Assembly: GCF_014193425.1 (NCBI RefSeq)
Contig: NZ_JACHZG010000001.1
Span: 186,001 to 250,000, forward strand
Direction of reading: 5' to 3'
From: Microlunatus antarcticus
GTDB taxonomy: Bacteria > Actinomycetota > Actinomycetes > Propionibacteriales > Propionibacteriaceae
DNA: 64,000 nucleotides
Part shown: positions 1 through 8,685 of the stretch, piece by piece
Layout of the letters: every line of letters begins with the position of its first letter
Numbering within the stretch: the first letter of the stretch is position 1
Program-made: the position numbers and the translations under genes
Notes under the pieces: model-generated
Databases searched by the model: none
What the model was told of the DNA's origin: nothing
Seen by the model: only the letters and a program-made list of their open reading frames with translations

Positions 1-1158
1 GGCTGGATCGCCTCCGACCTGACGCCGGGCCTCGACACCCGCATCACGCCGATGCGGCCCGACTTCGTGCTGGGCGTCTCGTCGGCGTCCTCGACGCTCG
101 CCCAGATGACCGTCCGCCGTCCGGTCGCCCGGGCCCTGGACCTCGGCACCGGCTGCGGCGTGCAGAGCCTCCACCTCGCGCGGCACGCCCGCGAGGTCGT
201 GGCCACCGACCTCAACCCGCGCGCCCTTCTCCTGGCCCGGCTCACCGCCGACCTCAACGGCGTCGAGGTCGACCTGCGCCAGGGCGACCTCTACGCCCCC
301 GTCGCCGGGGAACGTTTCGACCTCGTCGTCACCAACCCGCCGTACGTGCTCTCCCCGCCGACCGGCGAGCGCCTCACCTACCGCGAGGGCACCCGGACGT
401 CGGACGGCCTGGTCGAGGCGGTCGTGCGCCAGGGCGTCGAGCACCTCACCGACGGCGGCGTGCTGCAGGTCCTCGCCAACTGGGCCCACGTCCGCGGCGA
501 GGACTGGACCGACCGCGTCGCCGCCTGGGTGCCCGCGGGCTTCGACCTGCACGCCGTCGAGCGCGAGGTGCTCGACCCGTACGCCTACGTCGAGCTCTGG
601 CTCGCCGACGCCGGGCTGACCGGGGCGCCCGACTACCTCGAGCGGTACGCCGCCTGGTGCGCCTACTTCGACCGGCTCGGCATCGAGGGCGTCGGGATGG
701 GCTGGTTGCTGGTCCGCGGGCCGGGCGGCGCCGGCTCCGGCACGGGCCCCGCGCACCGCACGCTCGAGTCCTGGCCGTACGGCGTCGAGCAGCCGGTCGC
801 CCCGGCCTTCGCCCGCGAGCTGGACGTCGTCGACGCGCTCCGCGGGCGCACCGCCGACGAGGTCCTCGACACCGCCTGGACGCTGGCTCCCGACGTGGTC
901 GAGGAGACGTTCGGGGCACCGGGGGCCGACGACCCCTCCTCGATCGTCCTGCGCCAGCAGCGCGGGCTGCGTCGCGCCGTCGCGCTCGACACCGCCGCCG
1001 CCGGCGTGCTCGGGGCCTGCGACGGAGACCTCCCCCTGCGGACGCTGGTGGAGACCGTGGCCGGGCTGCTCCGGGTGGACGCCGCGCCGCTGGCCGCCGC
1101 GCTCGTCGACCGGGTCCGGGACCTCGCCGTGGACGGGCTGCTCACCGCCGACCGTTGA
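1..1158 (+). CDS. Class I SAM-dependent methyltransferase (HemK/PrmC-like), 5' end outside window
   Basis: The frame is open from base 1, so the gene begins upstream; 385 residues are visible. A SAM-binding motif I (LDLGTGCGVQS) is followed about 65 residues later by VTNPPYV, the NPPY signature of methylases that act on amide or amino nitrogen, as in the glutamine methyltransferases PrmC/HemK. The C-terminal third (about residue 230 onward) is Ala/Leu/Asp-rich and probably a helical accessory domain not found in PrmC. The target is unknown: the family includes protein, rRNA and small-molecule methylases. It ends about 110 bases before the topA start on the same strand, so it may be independently transcribed. 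Confidence 0.8.
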   Translation, partial: GWIASDLTPGLDTRITPMRPDFVLGVSSASSTLAQMTVRRPVARALDLGTGCGVQSLHLARHAREVVATDLNPRALLLARLTADLNGVEVDLRQGDLYAPVAGERFDLVVTNPPYVLSPPTGERLTYREGTRTSDGLVEAVVRQGVEHLTDGGVLQVLANWAHVRGEDWTDRVAAWVPAGFDLHAVEREVLDPYAYVELWLADAGLTGAPDYLERYAAWCAYFDRLGIEGVGMGWLLVRGPGGAGSGTGPAHRTLESWPYGVEQPVAPAFARELDVVDALRGRTADEVLDTAWTLAPDVVEETFGAPGADDPSSIVLRQQRGLRRAVALDTAAAGVLGACDGDLPLRTLVETVAGLLRVDAAPLAAALVDRVRDLAVDGLLTADR

Positions 1159-1214
1159 TCCCGGAATGGTGGAGCGCGCTGCATCGTTGGCGGCTCGGAG
1201 GGTAGGGCGGGTCG

Positions 1215-1220
1215 TAGAGT
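1215..1220 (+). promoter_or_regulatory. Possible -10 box for topA
   Basis: TAGAGT fits the actinobacterial TANNNT -10 pattern and lies 47 bases before the chosen GTG start. No clear -35 was seen. Confidence 0.3.
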
Positions 1221-1267
1221 GTGCCCGGCTCGCGCCCCGAGCGGGCGGGCACCAGATGGAGGAACAC

Positions 1268-4129
1268 GTGGCGAAGGCTGCAACAGGTCGGCCGAAGGCT
1301 GGCGGATCCGGTCGACGGCTCGTCATCGTCGAGTCCCCGACCAAGGTCGCGAGCATCGCGAGCTATCTCGGCGACGGCTACATCGTGGAGTCGAGCCGCG
1401 GTCACGTCCGCGACCTCCCGACCGGTGCCGCCGAGGTGCCCGCCAAGTACAAGGGTGAGAAGTGGGCCCGCACCGGCGTCGACGTCGACCACGACTTCGA
1501 GCCCCTCTACGTGGTCGCGCAGGACAAGAAGGCCACGATGCGCTCCCTCAAGGACGCGCTCGCCCAGGCCGACGAGCTCCTGCTCGCCACCGACGACGAC
1601 CGCGAGGGCGAGGCGATCGCCTGGCACCTGCTGCAGGAGCTGAAGCCGAAGGTCCCGGCGCGGCGGATGGTGTTCCGCGAGATCACGCCCAAGGCGATCG
1701 CCGACGCGGTGGCCAACCTCCGCGACCTCGACACCGACCTCGTCGACGCCCAGGAGACGCGCCGCATCCTCGACCGGCTCTACGGCTACGAGGTCTCCCC
1801 GGTGCTGTGGAAGAAGGTCATGCCCCGGCTGTCGGCCGGGCGCGTGCAGTCGGTCGCCACCCGCCTCGTCGTCGAGCGGGAGCGCGAGCGGATCGCCTTC
1901 CGCACCGGCTCGTACTGGGACCTCGACGCCGTCCTCGACGCGGGTGAGGGCGCCGAGCCGCCGCTGTTCCCGGCCCGGCTGACCCGGGTGGGGGAGCGTC
2001 GTGTCGCGCAGGGGCGCGACTTCGACAGCCGCGGCCAGCTCGTCAGCCGCCCCAACGAGGTGCTGGTGCACCTCGACGAGACGCAGACCCGCTCGCTCGC
2101 CGCGTCGCTGGAGACCGCGCCGTTCCGGGTCGCCGGCGTCGACTCCAAGCCGTACACGCGCAAGCCGTACGCGCCGTTCCGCACCACGACGCTGCAGCAG
2201 GAGGCCGGGCGCAAGCTCGGCTACACCGCGCAGCGCACGATGTCGGTCGCGCAGGACCTCTACGAGGGCGGCTACATCACCTACATGCGTACGGACTCCT
2301 CCGTGCTGTCCGACACCGCGATCAACGCGGCGCGGGCCCAGGTCACCCAGCTCTTCGGCGCGAGCTACCTGCCGTCGTCGCCGCGGATCTACGCCAACAA
2401 GGGCAAGAACACCCAGGAGGCCCACGAGGCCGTCCGGCCCGCGGGCGACACGTTCCGGACGCCCGCCCAGACGGGCCTGCGGGGCGACCAGTTCCGGCTC
2501 TACGAGCTGATCTGGATGCGGACCATCGCTTCGCAGATGAAGGACGCCGAGGGCTTCTCGACCACGGTGCGCATCGAGGCGACGCCGGCGACCGGCCTCG
2601 ACGGCGGCGCGGCCGAGCCCTGCACGTTCGTGGCCTCGGGCCGCACGCTGACGTTCCACGGCTTCCTCAAGGCCTACGTCGAGTCGTCCGACGAGCCCGA
2701 CGGCAGCGGCGACGACGCGCAGGCGCGGCTGCCGCAGCTGCGCGAGGACCAGACGCTGCGCCCGGAGTCGCTGACCCCGGCCGGCCACGAGACCCGGCCC
2801 CCGGCCCGCTACACCGAGCCGTCGCTGGTGGCCAAGCTCGAGGAGCTCGACATCGGCCGGCCCTCGACGTACGCGTCGATCATCCGGACCATCACGAGCC
2901 GGGACTACGTGTTCAAGAAGGGCTCGGCGCTCGTGCCGACCTGGCTCGCCTTCGCCGTGACGCGGCTGCTCGAGGAGCACTTCCCCGCGCTCGTGGACTA
3001 CAAGTTCACCGCGCAGATGGAGGACACCCTCGACGAGATCGCCAAGGGCAACGCGGCCCGCGTCGAGGTCCTGACCGACTTCTACTTCGGGGCGGGCGGC
3101 AAGCGCGTCCTGGACGGCAGCGGCGAGCCGGCACCCGACGCACCCGTGCTGAGCGAGGAGGACCTGGCCGGTCACGAGGGCCTGCAGCGCCTGGTCTCCG
3201 AGCTCGGCGACATCGACGCCCGCCGGCTCTCGACGTTCCCGGTCGGCGACCTGGGCTCGACGGTCGTCGTGCGGGTGGGCCGCTACGGCACGTACGTCGA
3301 GGACGCCGACGGGCGCCGCGCCAACGTCGACGACGAGCTGCCGCCGGACGAGCTCACGTACGAGCTGGCCCAGGAGCTGCTCAGCAAGCCGATGGGCGAG
3401 GAGCGCGAGCTCGGCGCCGACCCCGAGACCCACCGGACGGTCGTGGCGAAGCAGGGCCGCTTCGGGCCGTACGTGACCGAGGTGCTCGAGGAGGGCGCGC
3501 CCAAGAACGCGAAGCCGCGCACCGGGTCGCTGTTCGCCTCGATGAGCGTCGACAGCGTGACGCTCGAGGACGCGCTCAAGCTGATGAGCCTGCCGCGGGT
3601 CGTCGGCGCGGGCGCGGACGGCGAGGAGATCACCGCGCAGAACGGGCGCTACGGGCCGTACCTGAAGAAGGGGACGGACTCGCGCTCGCTCGAGACCGAG
3701 GACCAGATCTTCGACATCACGCTCGAGCAGGCCGAGGCGATCTACGCCCAGCCCAAGCAGCGCGGTCGGGCGGCGGCCAAGCCGCCGCTGGCCGAGCTCG
3801 GGCCGGACCCGGTCTCGGGCCGTCCGATGGTGGTCAAGGAGGGCCGCTTCGGCGCCTACGTGACCGACGGCGAGCTGAACGCGACCCTGCGCCGCGACGA
3901 CGACCCGACCACCATCACCGCGGAACGTGGCGCCGAGCTGCTCGCGGACAAGCGGGCCAAGGGCCCGGCGCCGAAGAAGACGACGCGCCGCGCACCGGCC
4001 AAGAAGGCGCCGGCCAAGAAGGCGACGTCCACCGCGACGAAGACGGCGACCAAGGCCCCCGCCAAGAAGGCCGCGGCCAAGAAGACCGCCGCCAAGCCGC
4101 GCGCCACGGCGTCCGCCCCGACGAGCTGA
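1268..4129 (+). CDS. topA: DNA topoisomerase I
   Basis: Type IA topoisomerase of 953 residues that relaxes negative supercoils through a transient 5'-phosphotyrosine link. The TOPRIM domain opens with LVIVESPTK (about residues 18-26) and carries the metal-binding DDDREGE near residues 109-115. The active-site tyrosine is in EGGYITYMRTDS (Y339). Near the C-terminus come four short repeats of the type GRYGTYV / GRFGPYV / GRYGPYL / GRFGAYV, and then a Lys/Ala-rich tail as in mycobacterial and streptomycete enzymes, which probably holds DNA. GTG at 1268 is chosen because GGAGG at 1258-1262 is 5 bases away; an ATG at 1256 would overlap that site. The stop shares a base with the next ATG. Confidence 0.97.
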   Translation: MAKAATGRPKAGGSGRRLVIVESPTKVASIASYLGDGYIVESSRGHVRDLPTGAAEVPAKYKGEKWARTGVDVDHDFEPLYVVAQDKKATMRSLKDALAQADELLLATDDDREGEAIAWHLLQELKPKVPARRMVFREITPKAIADAVANLRDLDTDLVDAQETRRILDRLYGYEVSPVLWKKVMPRLSAGRVQSVATRLVVERERERIAFRTGSYWDLDAVLDAGEGAEPPLFPARLTRVGERRVAQGRDFDSRGQLVSRPNEVLVHLDETQTRSLAASLETAPFRVAGVDSKPYTRKPYAPFRTTTLQQEAGRKLGYTAQRTMSVAQDLYEGGYITYMRTDSSVLSDTAINAARAQVTQLFGASYLPSSPRIYANKGKNTQEAHEAVRPAGDTFRTPAQTGLRGDQFRLYELIWMRTIASQMKDAEGFSTTVRIEATPATGLDGGAAEPCTFVASGRTLTFHGFLKAYVESSDEPDGSGDDAQARLPQLREDQTLRPESLTPAGHETRPPARYTEPSLVAKLEELDIGRPSTYASIIRTITSRDYVFKKGSALVPTWLAFAVTRLLEEHFPALVDYKFTAQMEDTLDEIAKGNAARVEVLTDFYFGAGGKRVLDGSGEPAPDAPVLSEEDLAGHEGLQRLVSELGDIDARRLSTFPVGDLGSTVVVRVGRYGTYVEDADGRRANVDDELPPDELTYELAQELLSKPMGEERELGADPETHRTVVAKQGRFGPYVTEVLEEGAPKNAKPRTGSLFASMSVDSVTLEDALKLMSLPRVVGAGADGEEITAQNGRYGPYLKKGTDSRSLETEDQIFDITLEQAEAIYAQPKQRGRAAAKPPLAELGPDPVSGRPMVVKEGRFGAYVTDGELNATLRRDDDPTTITAERGAELLADKRAKGPAPKKTTRRAPAKKAPAKKATSTATKTATKAPAKKAAAKKTAAKPRATASAPTS

Positions 4130-5652
4130 TGGCCAAGGGTCGCAAGGCCAAGGGCGCCCGCAAGCAGGACCGGGCGGAGGCGAAGGCGAAGGACAAGGCC
4201 GCCCGGGGACCACGGGCGGCCGGCCCCGTCGAGGAGCCGCTGCCGCCCGAGCTCCCGGCGGTCCCGGGTCGGCCCCCGGGCCAGCGGCTGTACGACGTGC
4301 CGTTCAGCTCGGCCGAGCCGCGGCTGATCAACGCCGACGTCGGCCTGCACAACCTGGTCGCCCGCGGCGGGCACAACGCCCCGTACTCGATCGACGTGAC
4401 CCTGCTCGACGCGCCCGACCACCGCCTGATCCGGTCGGGCGTGCTGCTGGCGCACCGCGTGCTCGACGGCCGGGGCGAGTGGTTCCTCACCGCGCCCGAG
4501 TGGCAGCCGCTGCTGCCCAAGGACCGGATCGAGCTGATGGGCCACGCCGACCTGCCCGAGGACCTCGCCACGCTCATCCGTCCGCTGCGACGCCGGGCCA
4601 CGCTCGGCCCGGTGGCCGGGCTCAACTGCGACCGCCGCGAGTTCGCGCTGCGCGACGACGCCGGCACCACGCTGGCGCTGGTGCGCGACGACAAGGTGAC
4701 CGTCCGCCGCGGCGGGCTCACCACCGCCCGCTACCGCGAGGTGATGCTCACCCCCGTCGGTCCGGGGCTGAGCGCCGACCAGCGGGCCTCCGTCGACCGG
4801 GCGTTCCGTCACGTCGGGGCCAACCGGGTGCCCCGGTTCCCGCGCCTCGTGACCCGCCTGGGCGCCCCGGCGACCGGCTCGTCCGACATCCCCGCCGAGC
4901 AGGCGCTCGACGGCACCATGCCCTTCCGCCGCTTCGTCGCCGCGCTCGTCGGCAACCGGCTGCGCGAGGTCGTGCGCTGCGACCTCGCCCTGCGCGGCGG
5001 CGACGGGGACGCGCTGGCCCGCCTGACGACGGAGGCGGCCGCGCTGCGCGCCGAGGTCGCCGGGCTCTCACCCGGCCTCGACCCGGCGTGGGCGGAGGAC
5101 CTGACCGACGACCTCGACTGGCTGGTCGCCGCCACGCAGGACCCGGCGACGCCGGCCCTGCGGGGTGCGGGGGCGGCCCCGCTGCGCAGCGAGCGCTACC
5201 TCTCCGTGCTCGAGCGGCTGGTCGCCGCCGCCCGGTCGCCACGGCTGGTCGTCGACGGCACGGAGCCGACGGTGGAGGTCCTCGCCCGGATGCTCGAGGC
5301 CGAGACCCGTCGCCTGCGCGAGGTCGCCGACCCGCTGCGGGCCGACGCGACCGACGCGCACTGGGACCAGGTCCGGCGGGCGGTGGACCGGCTACGGGCG
5401 CTCGCCCGGGTCGCATCGCCCGTGCTCCCGGACGCCTCGGCGACGGCTCTCGCCCTCCTGCGCAAGACGGCGCCGCTGCTGGCCGCCGTGCAGCTCGGGC
5501 TCCCGCCCACCGTCCCGGACGTCGCCGCGATGAGCCCGGCCGAGGCGTTCGAGGCCGGCCGCGACCACGAACGCACCCGGCTCGCCCACCGACGGGCCCG
5601 GCAGGACTTCGTGGAGCGGTGGGCGAAGACGGTGCGGAAGCTCGGCGCGTGA
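4129..5652 (+). CDS. CYTH/CHAD-like protein between topA and tmk
   Basis: 507 residues. After a Lys/Ala-rich N-terminal stretch, residues about 45-235 resemble a degenerate CYTH fold: a LLDAPDHRLIRSGVLLAHR segment like the conserved substrate-edge strand, EWFL, paired arginines (RPLRRRATL) and later charged strands. Residues about 260-500 are all-helical and Arg-rich, as in CHAD domains, which bind polyphosphate. CYTH enzymes hydrolyse triphosphates, but several of the acidic pairs expected in the tunnel are not obvious, so catalysis is doubtful. TGATG coupling to topA and a GTGA overlap with tmk place it in the replication operon. Family assignment rests on pattern recognition; a lineage-specific protein of other function is possible. 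Confidence 0.6.
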   Translation: MAKGRKAKGARKQDRAEAKAKDKAARGPRAAGPVEEPLPPELPAVPGRPPGQRLYDVPFSSAEPRLINADVGLHNLVARGGHNAPYSIDVTLLDAPDHRLIRSGVLLAHRVLDGRGEWFLTAPEWQPLLPKDRIELMGHADLPEDLATLIRPLRRRATLGPVAGLNCDRREFALRDDAGTTLALVRDDKVTVRRGGLTTARYREVMLTPVGPGLSADQRASVDRAFRHVGANRVPRFPRLVTRLGAPATGSSDIPAEQALDGTMPFRRFVAALVGNRLREVVRCDLALRGGDGDALARLTTEAAALRAEVAGLSPGLDPAWAEDLTDDLDWLVAATQDPATPALRGAGAAPLRSERYLSVLERLVAAARSPRLVVDGTEPTVEVLARMLEAETRRLREVADPLRADATDAHWDQVRRAVDRLRALARVASPVLPDASATALALLRKTAPLLAAVQLGLPPTVPDVAAMSPAEAFEAGRDHERTRLAHRRARQDFVERWAKTVRKLGA

Positions 5653-6311
5653 CCGTTCCCCCCGGTCCCACCGCCTCCCGCGGCGCCTTCGTGGTGTTCG
5701 AGGGCGGCGACGGGGTCGGCAAGTCCACCCAGGTCGACCTGCTCGTCCGCCGGCTCGAGGCGGCCGGGCACGAGGTCGTGCGCACCTTCGAGCCCGGCGC
5801 CACGCGGCTGGGCGCGCTGCTGCGCGGCGTGCTGCTGCACTCCGACGCCGGCGACGTGGGTGCCCGTACGGAGGCGCTGCTCTACGCGGCCGACAAGGCC
5901 GAGCACCTGCACGAGGTCGTCCGCCCCGCGCTGGCCCGGGGCGCGGTCGTGGTGTGCGACCGCTACGTCGACTCCATGGTGGCCTACCAGGGCGCGGGCC
6001 GGGTCCTCGACCCGGTCGAGGTCGAAGGCATCGCCCGCTGGGCCACCGAGGACCTGCGCCCCGACCTGACGGTCCTGCTCGACCTGGCCCCCGAGGAGGG
6101 GCTGCGCGGCCTCACGGACCCGGACCGGCTCGAGTCCGCCGGCCTCGACCTCCACGCCCGGGCGCGGGCCTTCTTCCTCGCCCTGGCCGAGCGCGACCCC
6201 GGCCGCTACCTCGTGCTGCCCGCCCGCCGCTCCCGCGAGGTGCTGGCCGAGACGGTCGCCGTACGCGTGGACGCCCTGCTGTCAGCGGACGCTGACAGAC
6301 TTCCCCGGTGA
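5649..6311 (+). CDS. tmk: Thymidylate kinase (dTMP kinase)
   Basis: 220 residues. It phosphorylates dTMP to dTDP with ATP in dTTP synthesis. The P-loop is EGGDGVGKST at about residues 18-27; the DRY motif (VVCDRYVDSMVAYQG) binds dTMP and is followed by the usual LLDLAPEEGL strand and a short LID region with DRLE. GTG at 5649 overlaps the upstream stop in GTGA, and the tmk stop overlaps the holB GTG in the same way, so translation is probably coupled through the operon. Confidence 0.95.
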   Translation: MTVPPGPTASRGAFVVFEGGDGVGKSTQVDLLVRRLEAAGHEVVRTFEPGATRLGALLRGVLLHSDAGDVGARTEALLYAADKAEHLHEVVRPALARGAVVVCDRYVDSMVAYQGAGRVLDPVEVEGIARWATEDLRPDLTVLLDLAPEEGLRGLTDPDRLESAGLDLHARARAFFLALAERDPGRYLVLPARRSREVLAETVAVRVDALLSADADRLPR

Positions 6312-7486
6312 GCATCCAGGCGACCGAGCCGGCGTACGGGGTCTGGGGCGACCTGGTCGGGCAGCCGGGCGCGGTGGAGACGCTGCGCCGGGCGGCGCGG
6401 GGCGACGACCACGCCATGTCGCACGCCTGGCTGGTCGTGGGCCCGCCGGGCTCGGGCCGGTCGAACGCGGCGCGGGCCTTCGCCGCCGCCCTGCAGTGCG
6501 AGCGTCCCGACGGCGTCGAGGCGGGCTGCGGTCGGTGCAACGGGTGTCGTACGGCGCTCACCGGGGCCCACCCGGACGTGACGCTGGTGCGCACCGAGCA
6601 GCTGTCGATCGGGGTCGAGGAGGTGCGCGACCTCGTCCGTCGGGCGGCGATGAGCCCGACCATGCGGCGCAAGCAGGTGATCGTCGTGGAGGACGCCGAC
6701 CGGGTCACCGAGCGCGGCGCGGACGCGCTGCTCAAGAGCGTGGAGGAGCCCGCGAAGGCCACGGTGTGGATCCTCTGCGCCCCCACCTCCGACGACGTCG
6801 TGGTGACGATCCGGTCGCGTTGCCGGCTGCTGTCGCTCGCCACCCCCACCCCGGCGGCCGTCGCCCACCTGCTCGTCACCCGCGACGGCATCGACCCCGC
6901 GCTGGCGACGGAGGCGGCGCGGGCGGCCCAGGGGCACGTCGGCCGCGCCCGGGTCCTCGCGCGTGACCCGTCGGCCCGCGCCCGACGGCGCGAGATCCTG
7001 CTCATCCCCTTCGGGCTGACCACGCTCGCAGCCTGCCTCGGTGCGGCGGCGCGGCTGGTGGAGATGTGCTCGGCCGAGGCGACGGCGGCGACCGAGCTGG
7101 TCGACACCCGCGAGAAGGCCGCCCTCGAGGAGGCGCTCGGCTTCGGCACCCGCGGCGCCCGTCCCCGGCAGGCGGCGGCCGCGGTCAAGGAGCTGGACGA
7201 GCAGCAGAAGGCGCGGGCCAAGCGGTTCCAGCGCGACGCCATCGACCGGGCGCTGACCGAGCTGACCGGCTTCTACCGCGACGTGCTGAGCCTGCAGACG
7301 CACTCGGGCGCGGCGCTGGTCAACGACGAGCTCGGCCCGCGGCTGGCGACGCTGGCGCGCCGTTCGACGCCGGAGTCGACGCTCCGCCGGATCGACGCGC
7401 TGCTGGGCTGCCGCACCGCCCTCGAGGGCAACGTCGCGCCGCTGCTGGCGCTGGAGTCGACCATGATCGCTCTCGTGGAGGCCTGA
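6308..7486 (+). CDS. holB: DNA polymerase III delta' subunit
   Basis: 392 residues. It is a clamp-loader subunit that helps load the sliding clamp during replication. It has the AAA+ layout of delta': GPPGSGRS at residues 45-52 in the P-loop position, with Arg replacing the ATP-binding Lys (expected for the non-hydrolysing delta' subunit), the CGRCNGC zinc-binding cluster, a Walker-B-like VVEDADRV and a sensor region around SRCRLL. The C-terminal helices form the collar. It is the last gene of the topA-tmk-holB run and is followed by a strong hairpin. Confidence 0.95.
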   Translation: MSIQATEPAYGVWGDLVGQPGAVETLRRAARGDDHAMSHAWLVVGPPGSGRSNAARAFAAALQCERPDGVEAGCGRCNGCRTALTGAHPDVTLVRTEQLSIGVEEVRDLVRRAAMSPTMRRKQVIVVEDADRVTERGADALLKSVEEPAKATVWILCAPTSDDVVVTIRSRCRLLSLATPTPAAVAHLLVTRDGIDPALATEAARAAQGHVGRARVLARDPSARARRREILLIPFGLTTLAACLGAAARLVEMCSAEATAATELVDTREKAALEEALGFGTRGARPRQAAAAVKELDEQQKARAKRFQRDAIDRALTELTGFYRDVLSLQTHSGAALVNDELGPRLATLARRSTPESTLRRIDALLGCRTALEGNVAPLLALESTMIALVEA

Positions 7487-7644
7487 CGTCCGAGACGACC
7501 GGCCCCAGACGCATCCGGCGGGGCCTCCCGATCCGTACGGTCTGAGAAAGATTCGATGTTCCTCACCGGATCGGGCCTCTACCGCCCGGCGACTTGTGAG
7601 GGGCCTCGACCTTCGGACATGATCGGACATGTTCGACCGGCTCG

Positions 7645-7669
7645 GCCGTCCCCCGTCCTGGGGGACGGC
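7645..7669. terminator. Hairpin ending the topA-holB operon
   Basis: A perfect 10-base stem, GCCGTCCCCC and GGGGGACGGC, with loop GTCCT, lies 158 bases after the holB stop. There is no T-tract, as is common for actinobacterial hairpin terminators. Confidence 0.55.
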
Positions 7670-7730
7670 GACCGACGCAGACGTTCCCTGGCCCGGGTGG
7701 GCCACCTGCCCCCCAGTACGCCCACCCGAG

Positions 7731-7762
7731 GAAGCCCGGCAGACCCGCATCTGCCGGGCTTC
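7731..7762. terminator. Second hairpin before the ricT-like gene
   Basis: A perfect 13-base stem (GAAGCCCGGCAGA and its complement) with loop CCCGCA, followed by CGTCTTT. It insulates the downstream promoter from read-through. Confidence 0.6.
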
Positions 7763-7781
7763 CGTCTTTCCGGGCGTCTCG

Positions 7782-7787
7782 TACGCT
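7782..7787 (+). promoter_or_regulatory. -10 box of a probably leaderless start
   Basis: TACGCT is 7 bases from the ATG at 7795, which would put the transcription start at or next to the start codon. No Shine-Dalgarno sequence is present. Confidence 0.5.
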
Positions 7788-7794
7788 GGCGCCC

Positions 7795-8685
7795 ATGCCC
7801 CGGCTCATGGCGGTCTCGTTCGAGCGCTACGGGCGGCTCTACTACCTCGATCCCGGCGAGCAGACGTTCCGGGTCGGGGACCGGGTGCTCGTGCCCACCG
7901 ACTCCGGGCCCGAGGTCGCCGAGTGCGTGTGGGCCCCGGAGTGGGTCGACGGGGACGGGGTCGAGGCGTTCGGCGACCTGCCCGCCTGCGCCGGTCCGGC
8001 CACCGACGCCGACCTCGCGCGCGACGCGGAGCACCGCCGTCGCCGGGCCGAGGCCAGGCTGGTCGTCCGGCGGCTGATCAAGACCCACGGGCTGGCGATG
8101 AAGATCGTGGGTGTCGACTACCTCGACCCGGCCACATCGCCCGAGGAGCTCGTCGTCTTCTACTTCACCGCCCCGCAGCGGGTGGACTTCCGCGTCCTGG
8201 TCGTCGAGCTCGCCCGCAGCCTCGACTCCCGCATCGACCTGCGCCAGGTGGGGTCGCGCGACGCCGCCCGGCTCAGCGGCGGGATCGGCAACTGCGGCCG
8301 CGACCTGTGCTGCGCCACGTTCCTCAAGGACTTCGAGCCGGTCAGCCTGCGGATGGCCAAGGCCCAGGACCTGCCGCCCAACCCGATGAAGATCTCGGGC
8401 GCCTGCGGCCGGCTGATGTGCTGCCTCAAGTACGAGCACCCGCTCTACACCGAGTTCGCCCGCGAGGTGCCGGCCGTGGGCTCGGCGGTGGAGGTGGACG
8501 GCGAGCCCGGGGTCGTCGTCGCCCACCAGGTGCCCGCCGACGCGGTGCTCGTGCGGATGAAGGACAGCGGAGCGGTCAGCCAGTGCAGCCGGGCCAGCGT
8601 CTGCGGGTCGCGCCAGACCTACGAGGAACGTCCCGAGCCGAAGCCCCGCCGGCGCGAGCGTCACCGGGCGAACCCGTCCGCGTGA
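7795..8685 (+). CDS. PSP1-domain protein, RicT/YaaT-like
   Basis: 296 residues with the PSP1 C-terminal domain. Two cysteine clusters are diagnostic: CGRDLCC (C167, C172, C173) and CGRLMCC (C204, C209, C210). In Bacillus RicT these coordinate iron-sulfur clusters in the RicAFT complex, which influences mRNA maturation by RNase Y. Actinobacteria mostly lack RNase Y, so the role here is open. The position directly after holB matches the Bacillus gene order (holB-yaaT). The start is set by a TANNNT box 7 bases upstream. The stop overlaps the next GTG. Confidence 0.85.
   Translation: MPRLMAVSFERYGRLYYLDPGEQTFRVGDRVLVPTDSGPEVAECVWAPEWVDGDGVEAFGDLPACAGPATDADLARDAEHRRRRAEARLVVRRLIKTHGLAMKIVGVDYLDPATSPEELVVFYFTAPQRVDFRVLVVELARSLDSRIDLRQVGSRDAARLSGGIGNCGRDLCCATFLKDFEPVSLRMAKAQDLPPNPMKISGACGRLMCCLKYEHPLYTEFAREVPAVGSAVEVDGEPGVVVAHQVPADAVLVRMKDSGAVSQCSRASVCGSRQTYEERPEPKPRRRERHRANPSA

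Larger units (their letters stand above)
7487..7794. other. 308-base gene-free stretch after holB
   Basis: No coding frame with a credible start was seen. It contains two perfect hairpins (7645-7669 and 7731-7762) and, at its right end, the -10 box of the next gene. It therefore looks like an operon boundary: terminator, then promoter. Confidence 0.6.

Noticed and set aside
1142-4213. Very long open frame antisense to topA (over 1000 codons)
   Set aside because: High-GC shadow frame; Gly/Arg/Leu-rich with no domain, while topA on the other strand has all motifs.
7629-8681. Upstream extension of the TAP-like hydrolase frame
   Set aside because: Overlaps ricT-like gene entirely; lipoprotein signal at 8682 sets the true start.
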